Part shown: piece by piece, positions 35,101-46,134 of the stretch
Layout: every line of letters begins with the position of its first letter
How positions within the stretch are numbered: position 1 is the first letter of the stretch
The notes under the pieces: generated by a model
The model's database searches: none
The model's input: the letters and a program-made list of their open reading frames with translations, nothing else
What the model was told of the DNA's origin: nothing
Translations under genes and position numbers: made by a program
Assembly: GCF_943734655.1 (NCBI RefSeq)
Contig: NC_071355.1
Coordinates: 201,704,939 to 201,768,938 of the forward strand
Reading direction: 5' to 3'
DNA: 64,000 nucleotides
Source: Sabethes cyaneus
Lineage: Eukaryota; Arthropoda; Insecta; Diptera; Culicidae

Positions 35101-38100
35101 GTAACGAAAGAGATTTCGATCGAGCACCAGCACGAGCACCCCTTGATCCCAGTTATAATCTTATCGACACAGTAAGCAGTGCCAAAGGGCCACCAATTAA
35201 GAATTGTACCTCCGGTACCGGGTGCTGTACACCGAAATGTTTCGCCGAGAAAGGTAACCGTGGACTTCCTGGACCCATGGGCTTGCAAGGTCCAAAGGGC
35301 ATGCAGGGTTTCACCGGTGCTGAAGGTTTGCCAGGCAGTAAAGGCTCCAAAGGTGAACCGGGTCCCATGGGACCGCTTGGAATTAAAGGCGATCGAGGGC
35401 GAGATGGTCTTCCGGGCTATCCCGGCGTGCCGGGAACGAATGGTTTACCGGGTGCAACCGGCGCACCTGGTATCCCCGGAGTTGATGGTTGCAATGGCAC
35501 GGATGGTCTGCCAGGCTTACCGGGGTTGAAAGGAGAACCCGGACCACGAGGGTATCCTGGTTTGCGAGGTGATCGAGGTGAGAAAGGTGAAGCAGCGAGA
35601 GATCCAGCGAATTATAATAAAGGTCAGAAGGGAGAACCAGGTCGAGATGGTGCTGAAGGATTACAAGGCCGACAAGGTGAACAGGGTGAACGGGGACATG
35701 AAGGACGTCCCGGCACACCTGGGGTGCCTGGACCAGCTGGAATAAAAGGTGATAAGGGAATAAAGGGTGCCTGCACAAAAGGTGACAAGGGTGAGAAAGG
35801 TGAAAGAGGTGCAGAGATAATCTCGTTCGATGGGAGTGAAACAATAACCGGACCGCCAGGCCAGAAAGGTGAAAAAGGTAATGACGGGTTACCTGGTATT
35901 CCCGGTGAAAAAGGTCAGGCAGGAGATCAAGGACCCGGTGGAGATAGAGGCTTAAAAGGAGAAAAAGGCTTACCAGGGCAGCCTGGTCCTAGAGTATGTT
36001 TTTGGCATGTGGTATGATACTGTATTTGATAAAAATATTTTTTCCAGGGTCGCGACGGTAATTTCGGTCCAGTGGGCTTACCTGGGCAAAAAGGAGATCG
36101 AGGTATTGAAGGTCTGCATGGTTTGAAAGGAAATCCTGGACCAAAAGGTGAATCGGGAAGTGATGGTTACCCAGGTCTACAAGGCATTGCTGGTCCCCCG
36201 GGACCGCCAGGTGGTGGTGAAGGCCGACCAGGTTCGCCAGGTCCAAAGGGTCCACGTGGCTATCCTGGACCTCAGGGTCCAAAGGGTATTGATGGATTCC
36301 CAGGAGATCCAGGACCACGCGGACAGATCGGTCCCAAGGGGGGTCAAGGTATTCCCGGACGACCAGGTCCAGAAGGTTTCCCAGGAGAAAAAGGAGCAAA
36401 AGGAGAGCCTGGAGCAATCGGATTGCCAGGACCTCAAGGACCTCGTGGATTCCCGGGTGCACCAGGACCAGAAGGTTTACGTGGAGAACCTGGTGAGCCT
36501 GGCTTTGGTACTCCTGGTCAAAAAGGAAACTCAGGAATGGCTGGGTAAATGTTGTAACTAGATACTAATATTGAAACTATAGCTAACTTATCCATTGCAG
36601 GTTCCCTGGTCTAAAAGGTCAGAAAGGAGAGCGTGGCTTCAAAGGATTGATGGGAGCTCCCGGTGATGCAAAGGAAGGTCGCCCTGGTCCAGCTGGTAGA
36701 CCTGGTAGAGATGGTGAAAAGGGTGATTCCGGACGGCCTGGTATACCAGGTATAAAGGGAGAACGAGGAGAAAAAGGTGACATCGGTGGACGTTGCTCGG
36801 ACTGTCGCCCGGGAATGAAGGGTGAAAAGGGCGAACGTGGATATGATGGGCCTCCCGGGAGAATGGGCATTCCAGGCACACCCGGAGAGCGAGGTTATCC
36901 TGGTGAAAGTGGAGCCGATGGAAGCCCAGGCCCTCGTGGTGCACCAGGCAAAAAAGGAGAACCAGGTATTACAGGCGCCGATGGTCCGGCAGGTGAACGT
37001 GGTGAATCAGCTGTTGTGGCCTTGGATCAAATCAAAATGATCAAAGGTTCAAAAGGCGAACGAGGTGATACTGGTGTCATGGGTCCAAAAGGTGAACCCG
37101 GAATGTATGGACCTCGGGGTCCAATGGGACTGAAAGGTGACACAGGACCAAAGGGAGACAAAGGACGTCCAGGAGAACCAGGCATTGATGGTACTCCAGG
37201 TGCAGCAGGGCGCGATGGAACTCCCGGCAAACCAGGTGAATCCATTCGAGGAGAGCCAGGACTTAAGGGACATCCAGGTTATCCAGGAGAAAAAGGAGAC
37301 AAAGGTTACGGCGGGTTAAAGGGAGAACCCGGTAGATGCTCTAGCATTCCTCCTAACTTAGAGGCGGCAGTTAAAGGTCCACCCGGAGAACCGGGTGAGA
37401 AGGGTTTTATGGGTCCTGTTGGCATTCAAGGAGAAAAGGGAGACAAGGGGGATCGTGGTTTGACTGGTTTATCTGGGGCAACTGGACCACAAGGTGCTCC
37501 AGGTCCAGTTGGACCTAGAGGATTACCAGGACCACGGGGTGAAAAAGGAAACCCAGGTCCACTGGGATTCCCTGGCATTCCGGGCAAAGATGGCAACCCG
37601 GGTATTCCGGGATTGCCTGGGCCAAAAGGCACAAAAGGAGACCCAGGCTTGTCGATGGTTGGTCCTCCAGGTCCAAAGGGCAATCAAGGTTTGAGAGGTC
37701 CGAAAGGTGATCGGGGAAGTGGTGGTGATCGCGGTGATTCTGGTCCACCTGGCATGGTTGGTTATCCTGGAGAGAAAGGAGATGCAGGAATTGCTGGAAT
37801 TTCAGGTTTACCTGGTCCGGTTGGTCCGAAAGGCGAACCAGGTCCTATCGGACCTGCAGGCCTTCCTGGTGCTCCTGGTCGACCTGGTATTGATGGTGTA
37901 AAAGGATTACCTGGCTTGAAGGGTGATATTGGAACGCCAGGTGTAATTGGTTGGCCAGGACAGAAGGGTGATACTGGTCCCCCAGGAAGTGATGGCTCCA
38001 AGGGATTCCAAGGCCGCAAAGGAGTACAGGGTATACCTGGTGCCCCAGGTTTGCCAGGTTTGCAAGGACCGAAGGGAGAACGAGGAGAAAAGGGCGATAA

Positions 38101-40494
38101 AGGTGAATTCGGTCTTAGTGGAAGTCCTGGTTTACCTGGACCGCCAGGTCCGTTTGGTGTAAAAGGTGATAGAGGTTTAGTAGGACCTCCCGGCCTGGAT
38201 GGTTTAACTGGTCTTCCAGGTGAAAAGGGTGATCGCGGCTATTCAGGAGCTCCAGGTCTTCCTGGTGAACCTGGAGATTCATCGGAAAAGGGTCAAAAAG
38301 GTGAACCAGGTGCACCAGGGTTACGAGGAGTCGACGGACGACCTGGTTTGAATGGACTTATGGGACCGAAGGGAGACCCTGGGCTTCCTGGATATGGAAG
38401 ACCAGGCGCACCTGGCGAGAAAGGTGATCGTGGAAATCCTGGATTCGATGGCTTGCCTGGTATTAATGGAGAGAAAGGTGATGCTGGCGTCACTGGTTTC
38501 CCGGGTATTAAAGGTGACAAGGGTACCTCTGGACTTCCTGGTATTCCCGGTTCACCTGGTATGGATGGAGCTCCAGGTCCTGAAGGAGTACCTGGTCTGC
38601 GTGGACTTGATGGCGAGAAAGGCGTCAAGGGCGAAGCTGGACGCATTGGAGAGCGTGGTGATCGAGGCGATAAAGGTGACATGGGTCCTCCAGGTCCTCC
38701 TGGCTATATGGGTCTGAAGGGTGACCGCGGTTTTCCAGGTGAACGAGGTGCACCCGCACCGGTGCAAGATATCAAAGGTGATAAAGGCGAACCTGGACTG
38801 CCAGGTCCTGTCGGCTTACCTGGCAAGGTTGGATTACCTGGATTGGTTGGTGAAATGGGTATGAAGGGATCTATAGGAATTCAAGGTCAACCAGGATTCC
38901 CCGGTCCACCCGGATTGAATGGTTTGCCCGGTATGAAGGGCGATATGGGCCCGTCAGGTGAAAAGGGCGAGCCATGTCCTGTCGTTAAAGGAGAAAAGGG
39001 ATTACCAGGCCGACCCGGTAAAAATGGACGAGATGGGGGTCCTGGACCGCTCGGTGAGAAAGGTGATAAAGGATTACCAGGTTTAGCAGGTCCAGCAGGC
39101 CCACCAGGATTGCCTGGTCCATTAGGTAGACAGGGTGAAAAGGGCGATCGTGGAGATTCTGGCATTGAAGGGCGTCCCGGAAAAGACGGTTTCCCAGGGC
39201 CTCCAGGACCAAAGGGAGAGCGTGGTTTCCCTGGTGAAAAAGGAAACCCCGGACCACCAGGATTCCCTGGTCCGCAAGGAGAAAAGGGAGACAGAGGTCG
39301 AGACGGTCGAGATGGATTCAACGGTCCTCAAGGTGCGAAGGGTGAACGCGGCCCGCAAGGTCCCGAAGGTATTCCTGGACTGGTAGGTTTGTTAGGTGAA
39401 AAAGGAGATAGAGGTATCAGAGGCTCTCCAGGTCTTGACGGTGCTCCGGGTGAGAAGGGCCAAAAGGGTGAAACCCCAGTTTTGCCTCCACAACGAAGAG
39501 GTCCTCCTGGTCCGCCTGGATTTGATGGTCCCAAAGGAGATAAGGGACTGGCTGGTCTGCAAGGTCCACCTGGAATTCCAGGAGCGGTTGGCGCTCCGGG
39601 TGAAATCGGTTTACGTGGCTTAGAAGGTGCTCGCGGTTTGCAAGGAATGCGAGGTGAAATTGGTCTGGAAGGTCGACCGGGTCGTGATGGGTTGCCAGGT
39701 ACTCCGGGTCCGAAAGGAGAGGCAGGTTTGCCGTGCGCTCCTGCTCCAGATTATCTTACCGGCATTTTACTTGTTAAGCATAGTCAATCGGAAGAAATAC
39801 CACAATGTGAACCAGGGCATATAAAAATTTGGGACGGTTACTCACTCTTGTACGTGGACGGTAATGATTACCCGCATAATCAAGACTTAGGTTCAGCAGG
39901 ATCGTGTGTTAGGAAATTCTCAACTCTTCCGATTGTGGCCTGTGGTCAAAACAATGTTTGCAATTATGCGTCGCGAAACGATCGAACATTCTGGCTATCC
40001 ACGTCGGCTCCTATTCCGATGATGCCGGTCACTGAACACGAAATGCGACCATACATTTCAAGGTGTACGGTTTGCGAAGCACCATCCAACGTCATCGCCG
40101 TGCACAGTCAGTCGTTGGCAATACCGAATTGTCCCAACGGATGGGAGGGTCTGTGGATCGGATACAGTTTCTTAATGGTAAGGACGTTGAAATGTAACAA
40201 CCTTTAGAAAATTTACGAATAAATATTTTACTCTTACAGCATACTGCCGTTGGCCATGGAGGTGGCGGACAGGCCCTAGCAGGACCTGGATCATGCTTAG
40301 AAGACTTCCGTGCCACACCGTTCATTGAATGTAATGGTGGCAAAGGTCATTGTCACTACTACGAGACGCAGACGTCATTCTGGCTGGTGTCGCTTGAAGA
40401 TCACCAACAATTCGAGCGGCCTCAGCAGCAGACCCTGAAGGCGGGTAACCTGCTGTCTAGAATATCGCGATGTCAAGTGTGTATTCGTGTTTAG
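26083..40494 (+). CDS. Col4a1: Collagen alpha-1(IV) chain, six coding exons, complete
   Basis: Basement-membrane collagen IV chain, ortholog of Drosophila Cg25C/Col4a1. Coding exons as read from splice sites: 26083-26102, 34935-34983, 35058-35993, 36048-36544, 36601-40177, 40240-40494; total 5334 nt, 1777 aa, almost the length of the fly protein. All junctions are GT-AG and phases agree. Residues 1-23 form a signal peptide (starts MGTPVKWLITTTLL, ends HTYA). Residues 24-88 are the N-terminal 7S-type region with NRNE, NCTSGTGCC and PKCFAEKG, matching the fly chain. Residues ~89-1545 are Gly-X-Y triple helix with short interruptions. Residues 1551-1777 are the NC1 domain with 12 cysteines in two repeats (SRCTVCEAP and SRCQVC). 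Met residues in IPMMP and the Lys in TLKAG sit where the sulfilimine crosslink forms in this family. The protein is secreted and trimerises with the alpha-2 chain. The first coding exon is only 20 nt and is followed by an 8.8 kb intron. No stop or frameshift is seen. Confidence 0.95.
27250..27463 (-). mobile_element. Val-type SINE, near full length
   Basis: Minus-strand tRNA-like head ctggccaaataagccag and tgttcgaatttcgg, full body, and tail (CTTTG)3 seen as caaagcaaagcaaag at 27251. ATCAAG on both sides is a possible target duplication. Confidence 0.75.
27511..28631. repeat. Long inverted repeat in Col4a1 intron 1
   Basis: The left arm 27511-27730 reappears inverted at 28389-28631 with only scattered mismatches plus one ~33-bp extra block on the right. 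Shared text includes aagaatggtaggattgctaa and aaatgcaagtatagaaaaaa. The spacer is about 658 bp and contains a SINE piece. No coding match. Confidence 0.8.
27878..28008 (+). mobile_element. Val-type SINE, 5'-truncated
   Basis: Body and tail only: gtcagtaggatcgttgcact, tgtcctgtactctaatagcc, gataaagaagggtcaag, catggcttta. Confidence 0.7.
28632..30616. other. Noncoding, nothing recognised
   Basis: Very AT-rich intronic DNA with chance ORFs only. Confidence 0.4.
30619..30812. mobile_element. 194-bp TA-flanked MITE
   Basis: Inverted ends CCGTACACGCACCTAATTTT... and, inverted, CCGTAAACGCACCTAATTTT..., ~24 bp with two mismatches, flanked by TA at 30617-30618 and 30813-30814. Confidence 0.75.
30900..31381 (+). 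mobile_element. tRNA-derived SINE with perfect 14-bp target duplication
   Basis: The head ggggctccgtagccgcaagg holds an A box and gtgggttcgaatc a B box. The ~400-bp body ends in an A-rich tail (aaataaaaaaaa). AACATATCAGCAAA flanks it on both sides (30886-30899 and 31382-31395). The acceptor stem does not close, so it is a SINE and not a tRNA gene. Confidence 0.85.
31545..32690 (+). pseudogene. Jockey-like reverse transcriptase, split and frameshifted
   Basis: First piece 31545-31715: FVLPLHKTGCKR, ANYRGISALGAISKLFE. Second piece 32223-32690: GTIYTDFSAAFGHINHEIAI, LTWHRSYLTDRTMSVKISVY, VTFGVSQGSH, VKDLGVMFASKLTYKDH, YCLKFLYYSWVCPKLEY. The intervening ~500 bp is foreign. YADD block is missing. 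Confidence 0.75.
31716..32222. mobile_element. Insertion in the Jockey fragment, with tRNA-like segment
   Basis: Interrupts the RT frame. At 31742-31784 ttcgg-gtactaa-ccgaa forms a perfect anticodon-type arm, followed by gtggg-ttgaaat-cccac, a T-arm with a B-box-like core. The 5' half of a tRNA is not recognisable, so probably SINE-derived. Confidence 0.45.
32738..32937 (-). mobile_element. Val-type SINE
   Basis: Minus-strand head ctggtctaacaagccag with tgttcgaatctcgg, full body, and tail reading catgactttg. Complete relative to 43524-43732. Confidence 0.75.
33095..33340. repeat. TATTATGGGCC motif cluster
   Basis: ccaatattatgggccac, ccagtattatgggccag and ccagtattataggtcaag occur within 250 bp, the first two adjacent. 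Possibly the end of an unidentified element; the following 116-codon ORF (33285-33635) is unrecognised. Confidence 0.4.
34658..34716 (+). mobile_element. Val-type SINE scrap
   Basis: gctgctggagtcggtagtat, tccactagccccttaattgt and cctgtact match the family body. The rest is absent. Confidence 0.55.
34935..34983 (+). CDS. Col4a1: Col4a1 coding exon 2 (49-nt signal-peptide micro-exon)
   Basis: A strong acceptor (pyrimidine tract, then ttttttag) and donor gcg|gtaaat bound 49 nt. Read after the 20-nt first exon it gives LITTTLLVWFGEHTYA, the hydrophobic core and a small-residue cleavage site. It then joins in phase 0 to exon 3 at 35058, which begins QFWQDLTGG; the fly chain has QFW at the same place. 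A 74-nt intron separates exons 2 and 3. Confidence 0.85.
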
Positions 40495-41410
40495 TTCTTT
40501 TTTCTCTAGCGAAAAAAAAAATTAAAAGTGCATGACGAAGGCAAAAATGTTTAATTTATACAACAACGTGCCACACCTAAGTTATTTCTTAAAAGAGAAT
40601 TAGAATATGTTGGGGGACTTTGGCTAATAATTATCGCTAGAGTTTATAACAAATGCAAGTCCGAAAAGAAACCAAAAATATGTAAAAAACTGAGAGTATG
40701 TAAGTAAACGAGTTTGAATTCCTGTAGCTTTTTATAAAAGAAATATGCAATTTTATTTTAGGCACTATAAAACCTACGCTAGTTGCTCTAATAAGTTACT
40801 CTAAATACAACAAAACCATGTTACTGCCTTTAAAAACTGAATCTGTCAAATTCTCATAAACTTCCCTGCAACGAATTTAGTTAGTTTATAACAAAGCTTA
40901 TGTTCTAATGAATATTATTACCAGTGCGATTACATTTTGTGATTGATTTAAATTTCTTGATTAACGTGTAATATTCTAAAAAAACTGCCCATAATTGCTC
41001 GCTTAATTTTTTGTTTCGTTTCGAAGAGTATAACGATCGATGTGTTCATAAAAAAGCAAACCTTCAATAGCTCGTGGAGAAAATCGGTCATTTCTCTTCC
41101 GGGCTTAAGCGTTAAGGTTATCGTTTACGTTCTTATTACTGATTAGAGTGCCATTAGAGAAAAGTTATTTCAGGTGAAAACTAAATATCCAACGCTAAAT
41201 ATGAAGTCAGCCATATTACTCTAGAGAGAAAGAGGGAAAAAGAAAAGAATTTACAACACAGTGTACATCGATTAAGAAAACGCATTTTGTAAACTGTACA
41301 TTTCCGTTCTTTTTTTAATAATACTAAGTGTTATAACCAAGTATCTCCTTTATCTTGCGTTTTCCAGTCAGTGTAATAAAGTCGCTCAACTCGAAATAAA
41401 CGTTTCAGAA
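40495..41410 (+). other. Col4a1 3' UTR with tandem poly(A) signals
   Basis: AT-rich DNA follows the TAG at 40492-40494. AATAAA hexamers at 41375-41380 and 41395-41400 are the first well-formed pair, implying a 3' UTR of about 0.9 kb. No other gene is seen here. Confidence 0.55.
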
Positions 41411-41836
41411 CAACAAAAGTGCGCGCGGAAAGTCTTGAACAATCATCTTACCACTTGGTGCATGAGCTACTTTCGAACTTTGTATTGAGTTTGTTATTAG
41501 AAGGAAAGCTCATTTCCTTCGTTTGACAGCAGCGCTCGTATGTATTTCCTTTTTTTGATATAAATATTTCTGAATCCTCTACAAAAAAGCTAAATCATAA
41601 ATCTGTAATCATGTTAGGTTCCGAAAACAGCTCTAGTGTATTCTTACGACGTATATAATGGCCAGTACTTCTAAAACCTTTTGCAGCCCATGCATCAATT
41701 TCTAATTGTTTCCTTATCGAGGTGAAAAACTACGAAGGCTTGCGAGTAATATGCAGCAGTCTTAAATTCAAATATCAAGCTTATATCGAGCTTAAATTTG
41801 ATTTCTGAACAGTGTTGATAGTGTTTCGGATAGGAC
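41411..41836. other. Noncoding, nothing recognised
   Basis: AT-rich DNA downstream of Col4a1. Confidence 0.4.
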
Positions 41837-41847
41837 AGATACTTCAA

Positions 41848-41986
41848 AGCAAAGGCTGGGTGCTAATTCCGTTATCGAAATTTGACCTTCTGTTTTTATA
41901 CGACAGACTTCGCAACCAGCTGTTAGAATACAGCACAGTGCGGGGTCAGTGCGACGATCCTATTGACTCTAACAGCCTCTCCCAGA
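41848..41986 (-). mobile_element. Val-type SINE, 5'-truncated, with 11-bp target duplication
   Basis: Body and tail only. AGATACTTCAA flanks both sides (41837-41847 and 41987-41997). Truncation with an intact duplication indicates incomplete reverse transcription at insertion, not later decay. Confidence 0.75.
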
Positions 41987-42059
41987 AGATACTTCAATTG
42001 GGTCAGATACTTCAATTGGGTCCATAAAACCACTGCGACGATCCCAATAACAAGAGATC

Positions 42060-44400
42060 GACAATGCGCTACAACGAAGGATCTTCGGCATCCAAAACCT
42101 AGCGAGAAGTTTCTTTTAGTCTGAAGCTGCCTGCTCAGAAACGACTACTTTCTTCTGGCTCTGACCGATAAGCCGACAGTGAGGCTTGGATATCACGAGT
42201 GAGAGGATCCTCCATAACGATGGCTTCTCTGCATAAGCATGACGAGTACGCCATCGGAACGTGACAGGGATTACCGTCGAACTGACGATAGCCAAATCAT
42301 CGAGCAGAGCTTCCTGCCGAACTTTATGTTCAGCCAGGCTCGTATGCGACATTGTCAAAATCACGGTAACTACTTATTACCGAAGGTACGGTTGGAGCAA
42401 CCTCTCATGGGACTCCTTCATCTGTTTCTTATTAAACGATGCTGACCGACAGGGAGAAGGGCCCCAGTTCCCTGGCATATTCGCTTGTGTATCCCCTTAC
42501 AGATGACTTGAGTTTATCATCGTCATTTGACCGCATCAGCGACTCGGGAAGACTGTTTGTACGGCTCTCAAATCTCCTGGTTTCCGCTTTCAATCTAGTG
42601 TGGATTGCTTCCGTCGTCGTAAAGCTTGTGGCTGTAATATCAAAGTCATTTGCATAGCCTAGGAGCTCGCTACCTTTTCTGAAAATCCTGAAGTTTGTCC
42701 TGAAAACCGTGTTCGTTCAATACCTGTCATAGCTGGTATCGATCAACTGTGTTGCATGCTGCTTTGAAATCAACAGATATGTGATGCGTAAGCACATTTT
42801 ATTCCCAACATTTCGGCAAGTTTTATCGGAGGTGAAAATGGTGGTTCGTAGTGACGCAAGCTTCAATGAATCCCGTATGATAATTGCCTTCGAAACCTTG
42901 TGTTATCGGCAACAGCCAGCGTAACAGGTCATAGGAGAGTATTGTGAGACGGTGGGCGTTTAACAGCGTTATGCCGCGATAGTACAGCAGCCAAACAACT
43001 CCTTCCATCTCTTCCTACGGAAGCTACTCTTCTCCCAAAATCTTGGAAATAACCCAGTGTAACGCCGTTGCCAGCGTTTCTAGGTCGATCGTTGTCTTTA
43101 CTAAGCGATCTATGGGTAGGCTTTGCTGGAAGATCAGGTGCTGGGACTCTAGCCTCTTCTGCAACTTCGCTGTTGAGCTATTCATCGAATAATTGCTTAC
43201 GCATGCATGCGAAGACCCTGTCGACCACCTCTAGCTCGTTTGTGATCAAATTCCCTTCCTCGTTCGTATGTATGTCCGGCTTTGGTTTGCCGGTGTATCG
43301 TGGTCACCTGGTTCCATGCTCATCGGTATCCGGCCAAATTTTCCCAGAGGTAATGTCCAGATAAATTTTCCAAGCTATTTCTCCCCCTAAACGGGCTCTT
43401 CACGTAGTACCGTGGCATCTCCGATGACCGTGCGTGTTCTGCCTTAACCGTCTTCAAGGGTTTAAACGCCTAATTCCTCGGAAGAAAGCTCTGCCTTATG
43501 TATGTTCGTGATGTTAGAAAAGAGCTAAGCAAACCCATGGGTATAAACGTCCTGTTGAGAACTTGACCCTTCTTCATCGACAGACTTCGCAGCCGACTAT
43601 TAGAGTACAGAACAATTACGGGGCTAGTGCAACGATCCTACTGCTTCTATAGCAGCACCTTCCAGGCGGGATTCGAACATACAACGACTGACTTGTTAGG
43701 CCAGCATCGTATCCTGAAGCTAACTGGGCGGGTTAGAGAAGAACCTACCATTTATGAGAACGTGGCCAAATCTGGTTAATTTTACGTTGGTCAGGTCTCC
43801 AACAAAGCCAGAATATTTTTGCATGAAAAAAGGTGCTTCGAATCACCAGGCCTCGAAAAACTGCGAAGTTTAACATCGTTAGTCGTTACCGCTGGTGGGG
43901 ATGTATTCGCGGTGATTGGCTATGGTGCCTTATCACCAGAGTATACATCTCTTCTCTGTCGAGCTGGGTTCATATCCTCGATGACAGCTGTCGTACGTAT
44001 GTTGCCTCCAGACGCGCATAGAACACTTCCTTCTCATTATTGAGTTTACCTTCGTGTGGGAAGAGCACGTTGATGATGCTGTAATTGAAGAATCGGCCCT
44101 TTGACCTCAATGGACACATACTGTCGTTGATGGCCGTCCAATTTATCACACGATCTTGTATTCTGCCCAACACTGCAAAGCCCGTTCTCAGTTCGTCGGT
44201 AAATCTAGGAGTTTCTATCGCAAAAGCTTTTCTCTTCGCGACAAATTTCCTGCAGAGTTACGATGTCGAGTGTGTAGAGTTCAAGCGATTCGATATTCAC
44301 CGATCTGCAGTTTTCATTCGTCGTCCTCGTTTCGTCGCCTAGGTCGATGCCGAATATTCCGATCCATGTTTGTTTGAATGTTCGTAATAATCATTGTTTA
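42060..44400 (-). pseudogene. RTE-like copy A
   Basis: On the minus strand from right to left: endonuclease text LGRIQDRVINWTAINDSMCP and FFNYSIINVLFPHEGKLNNE (44170-43970), then RT text YYRGITLLNAHRLTILSYDL and FIEACVTTNHHF (43000-42820), with further debris to 42060. A Val-type SINE sits between the two at 43524-43732. Many frameshifts. Confidence 0.7.
43524..43732 (-). mobile_element. Val-type SINE, reference full-length copy
   Basis: On the minus strand the head has ttagcttcagg (A-box-like), the stem-loop ctggc-ctaacaa-gtcag whose loop carries AAC like tRNA-Val, and tgttcgaatcc (B box). A ~130-bp body follows with cgttgcactagccccgtaat and gaagaagggtcaag. Ends in catgggtttgc. Flanked by TTAGAAAAGA (43514-43523) and TTAGAGAAGA (43733-43742), a 10-bp duplication with one mismatch. 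At least eight more copies lie in the window. Confidence 0.8.
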
Positions 44401-44429
44401 AGTGTGTTGCCTTCATAGGGTAGGTGTTA

Positions 44430-45000
44430 ACTAGGGTGAGGAACGTAGAGCCGCCCGTGACATGCGAACAGACGCTTATGACTGGCAACGCTACCGCTAA
44501 TGTCGGTCACTAAAACACAGGGGTTGCTGAAGAGAACTATTTTCATCGCACTGTCGTCCGGCATCCGTACAACGTGTCAGGCCCACCGTTGCCTAACGAC
44601 TTTCACCAGATGTACGATGGCGATCTCTCCAAGCAGGGCATGTAGCGCGTGATTCATATGTCTCCGCCACTCTCCGCTTTAAGTTTGTGTTCCGCCAAAT
44701 ATCGTGCACAGTACCTTCCTTTCGCACATGGCAAGGGCACATATATCCTCCGTGAGCAGCGTCACGGTTTCAAGTCCATAAAGAACTACTGTCAACTTCG
44801 TACGGTGGCGTATGCTTTTTGATCGCAGCGATTTACTGCTTGAATGCGCCGCTAATCCTCATTACTAGTGTTGTTGTCCGCGATCACCAGCGATCTCAAA
44901 TACACGAACTCATCTACTACTTCAAATTCGTCGCCGTCAATGATTACCATCCGTGGCACGAGACGCACGTTTATCTTCTTTGAGCCTCTTCCTTTCATGT
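44430..45000 (-). pseudogene. RTE-like copy B, 3' piece
   Basis: Minus-strand RTE C-terminal text: GSKKINVRLVPRMVIIDGDE, FEVVDEFVYL, ADNNTSN, KVLCTIFGGTQ, GEWRRHMNHALH, HLVKVVRQRWAGHVVRMPDD. It joins the piece at 49189-49571 across the inserted CR1-type element. Confidence 0.75.
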
Positions 45001-45327
45001 GGTTGTTCGTTTCGTTAAGTTATTACGACAGTTGTTGTTATCGGCTCTTCAGTTTTTCTGAGTTTTGGATTGCAAAATTACTGTTTTTTGTATCGAAGTT
45101 TGATTAAGGCGATTAATATCTATTCTTAGTTGAGTGATATCGTGGAGTTATAGTAATTCGTATGTTTCTCCGGTGGAAAAGGAATATTTTTTCGTTACTG
45201 CAAAGTGATTGTTTTGGATGCGCGGCTAAATCACCGACAGCACCAGCTTTTTCGTCAAACGCTTGACAGTTGCTTGAGTCTGCTTTATCTACCTGATACG
45301 AACCAACGAACCAACGCACGCAACGTA

Positions 45328-46134
45328 ATGGAGAAAAAACAATGCTGCGAATGCAATAATGAAATTAATGATATCGAACCAATGCGCTGCGGTTTTTGCG
45401 AGGCTTACATGCATATAAGCCAGCAATGCTGTGGCATTAACGTACGTGGATTGAGAGATTCGTTTGCTCTGGGAAAGGTTTTACTCGTGTGTACTGCATG
45501 CAGAAACGAACTAAATAACCGCAGCGTAAAAAAATATATTTCGGATATACAATGCCAAACCAGCGCTCCATCCGTTCTATCTGCGCAATGCCAGCGTCTG
45601 TGTGATGTCGTCGAATCATTGAGTAACAAAATAGACAACATTTCACTGAATGACATGCCACCGCTTGCTCCTCCGCAAAACCCACTCGGCTCACCAATCT
45701 GGCCTGTACGTGGTGTTAAACGTCGTCGAGAAGAACAGCTGCCTTCCAGTGCGGCGGCTACCGATCGTGGAACAAAGGACATCACATTGAACGATCTTTC
45801 GGTTCCTTCCATTCTGCCTACCACCGCACCAGCAGCTAGATTTTGGTTGTATCTCTCTGGCCTGAATCCGTTAGCTACAAACAGTGACGTGCAAAAAATT
45901 GTGTCACAGTGTTTAAATGTTCCCGATACTATCGAAGTTGTGCGACTAGTACCAAAGGACAAAGATATTAGCCAATTGTCCTTCGTGTCGTACAAAATCG
46001 GACTTGACCCTGCGCTGAAAATTCAAGCTTTGGATCCTGCATCTTGGCCGGCTGGCGTACTATTCAGGGAATTTGTAAACCAGCCAAAAAACTACAGCCG
46101 ACGACCCATAGCATCGGAAGAGGAGATGAATTAA
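45328..46134 (+). CDS. ORF1 of the CR1-type element (zinc-finger protein)
   Basis: 268 aa, intact. N-terminal zinc finger of PHD type: CCECNNEIND, MRCGFCEAYMH, CCG and VCTAC at residues ~6-62. C-terminal half (FWLYLSGLNPLATNSDVQKI, TIEVVRLVPKD) resembles the RRM-like or esterase-linked RNA-binding region of retrotransposon ORF1 proteins. It is expected to bind element RNA in RNPs. The upstream in-frame extension to 45205 lacks an ATG, so 45328 is the chosen start. It overlaps ORF2 by ~90 bp. Confidence 0.75.
   Translation: MEKKQCCECNNEINDIEPMRCGFCEAYMHISQQCCGINVRGLRDSFALGKVLLVCTACRNELNNRSVKKYISDIQCQTSAPSVLSAQCQRLCDVVESLSNKIDNISLNDMPPLAPPQNPLGSPIWPVRGVKRRREEQLPSSAAATDRGTKDITLNDLSVPSILPTTAPAARFWLYLSGLNPLATNSDVQKIVSQCLNVPDTIEVVRLVPKDKDISQLSFVSYKIGLDPALKIQALDPASWPAGVLFREFVNQPKNYSRRPIASEEEMN

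Noticed and set aside
35383..39534. Many minus-strand and alternate-frame ORFs across the collagen exons, some over 150 codons and Pro/Leu-rich
   Set aside because: They are shadows of the Gly-X-Y repeat; the plus frame explains the whole stretch with correct splice sites and a conserved NC1 end.
45405..45995. 196-codon minus-strand ORF
   Set aside because: Antisense shadow of the retrotransposon ORF1.
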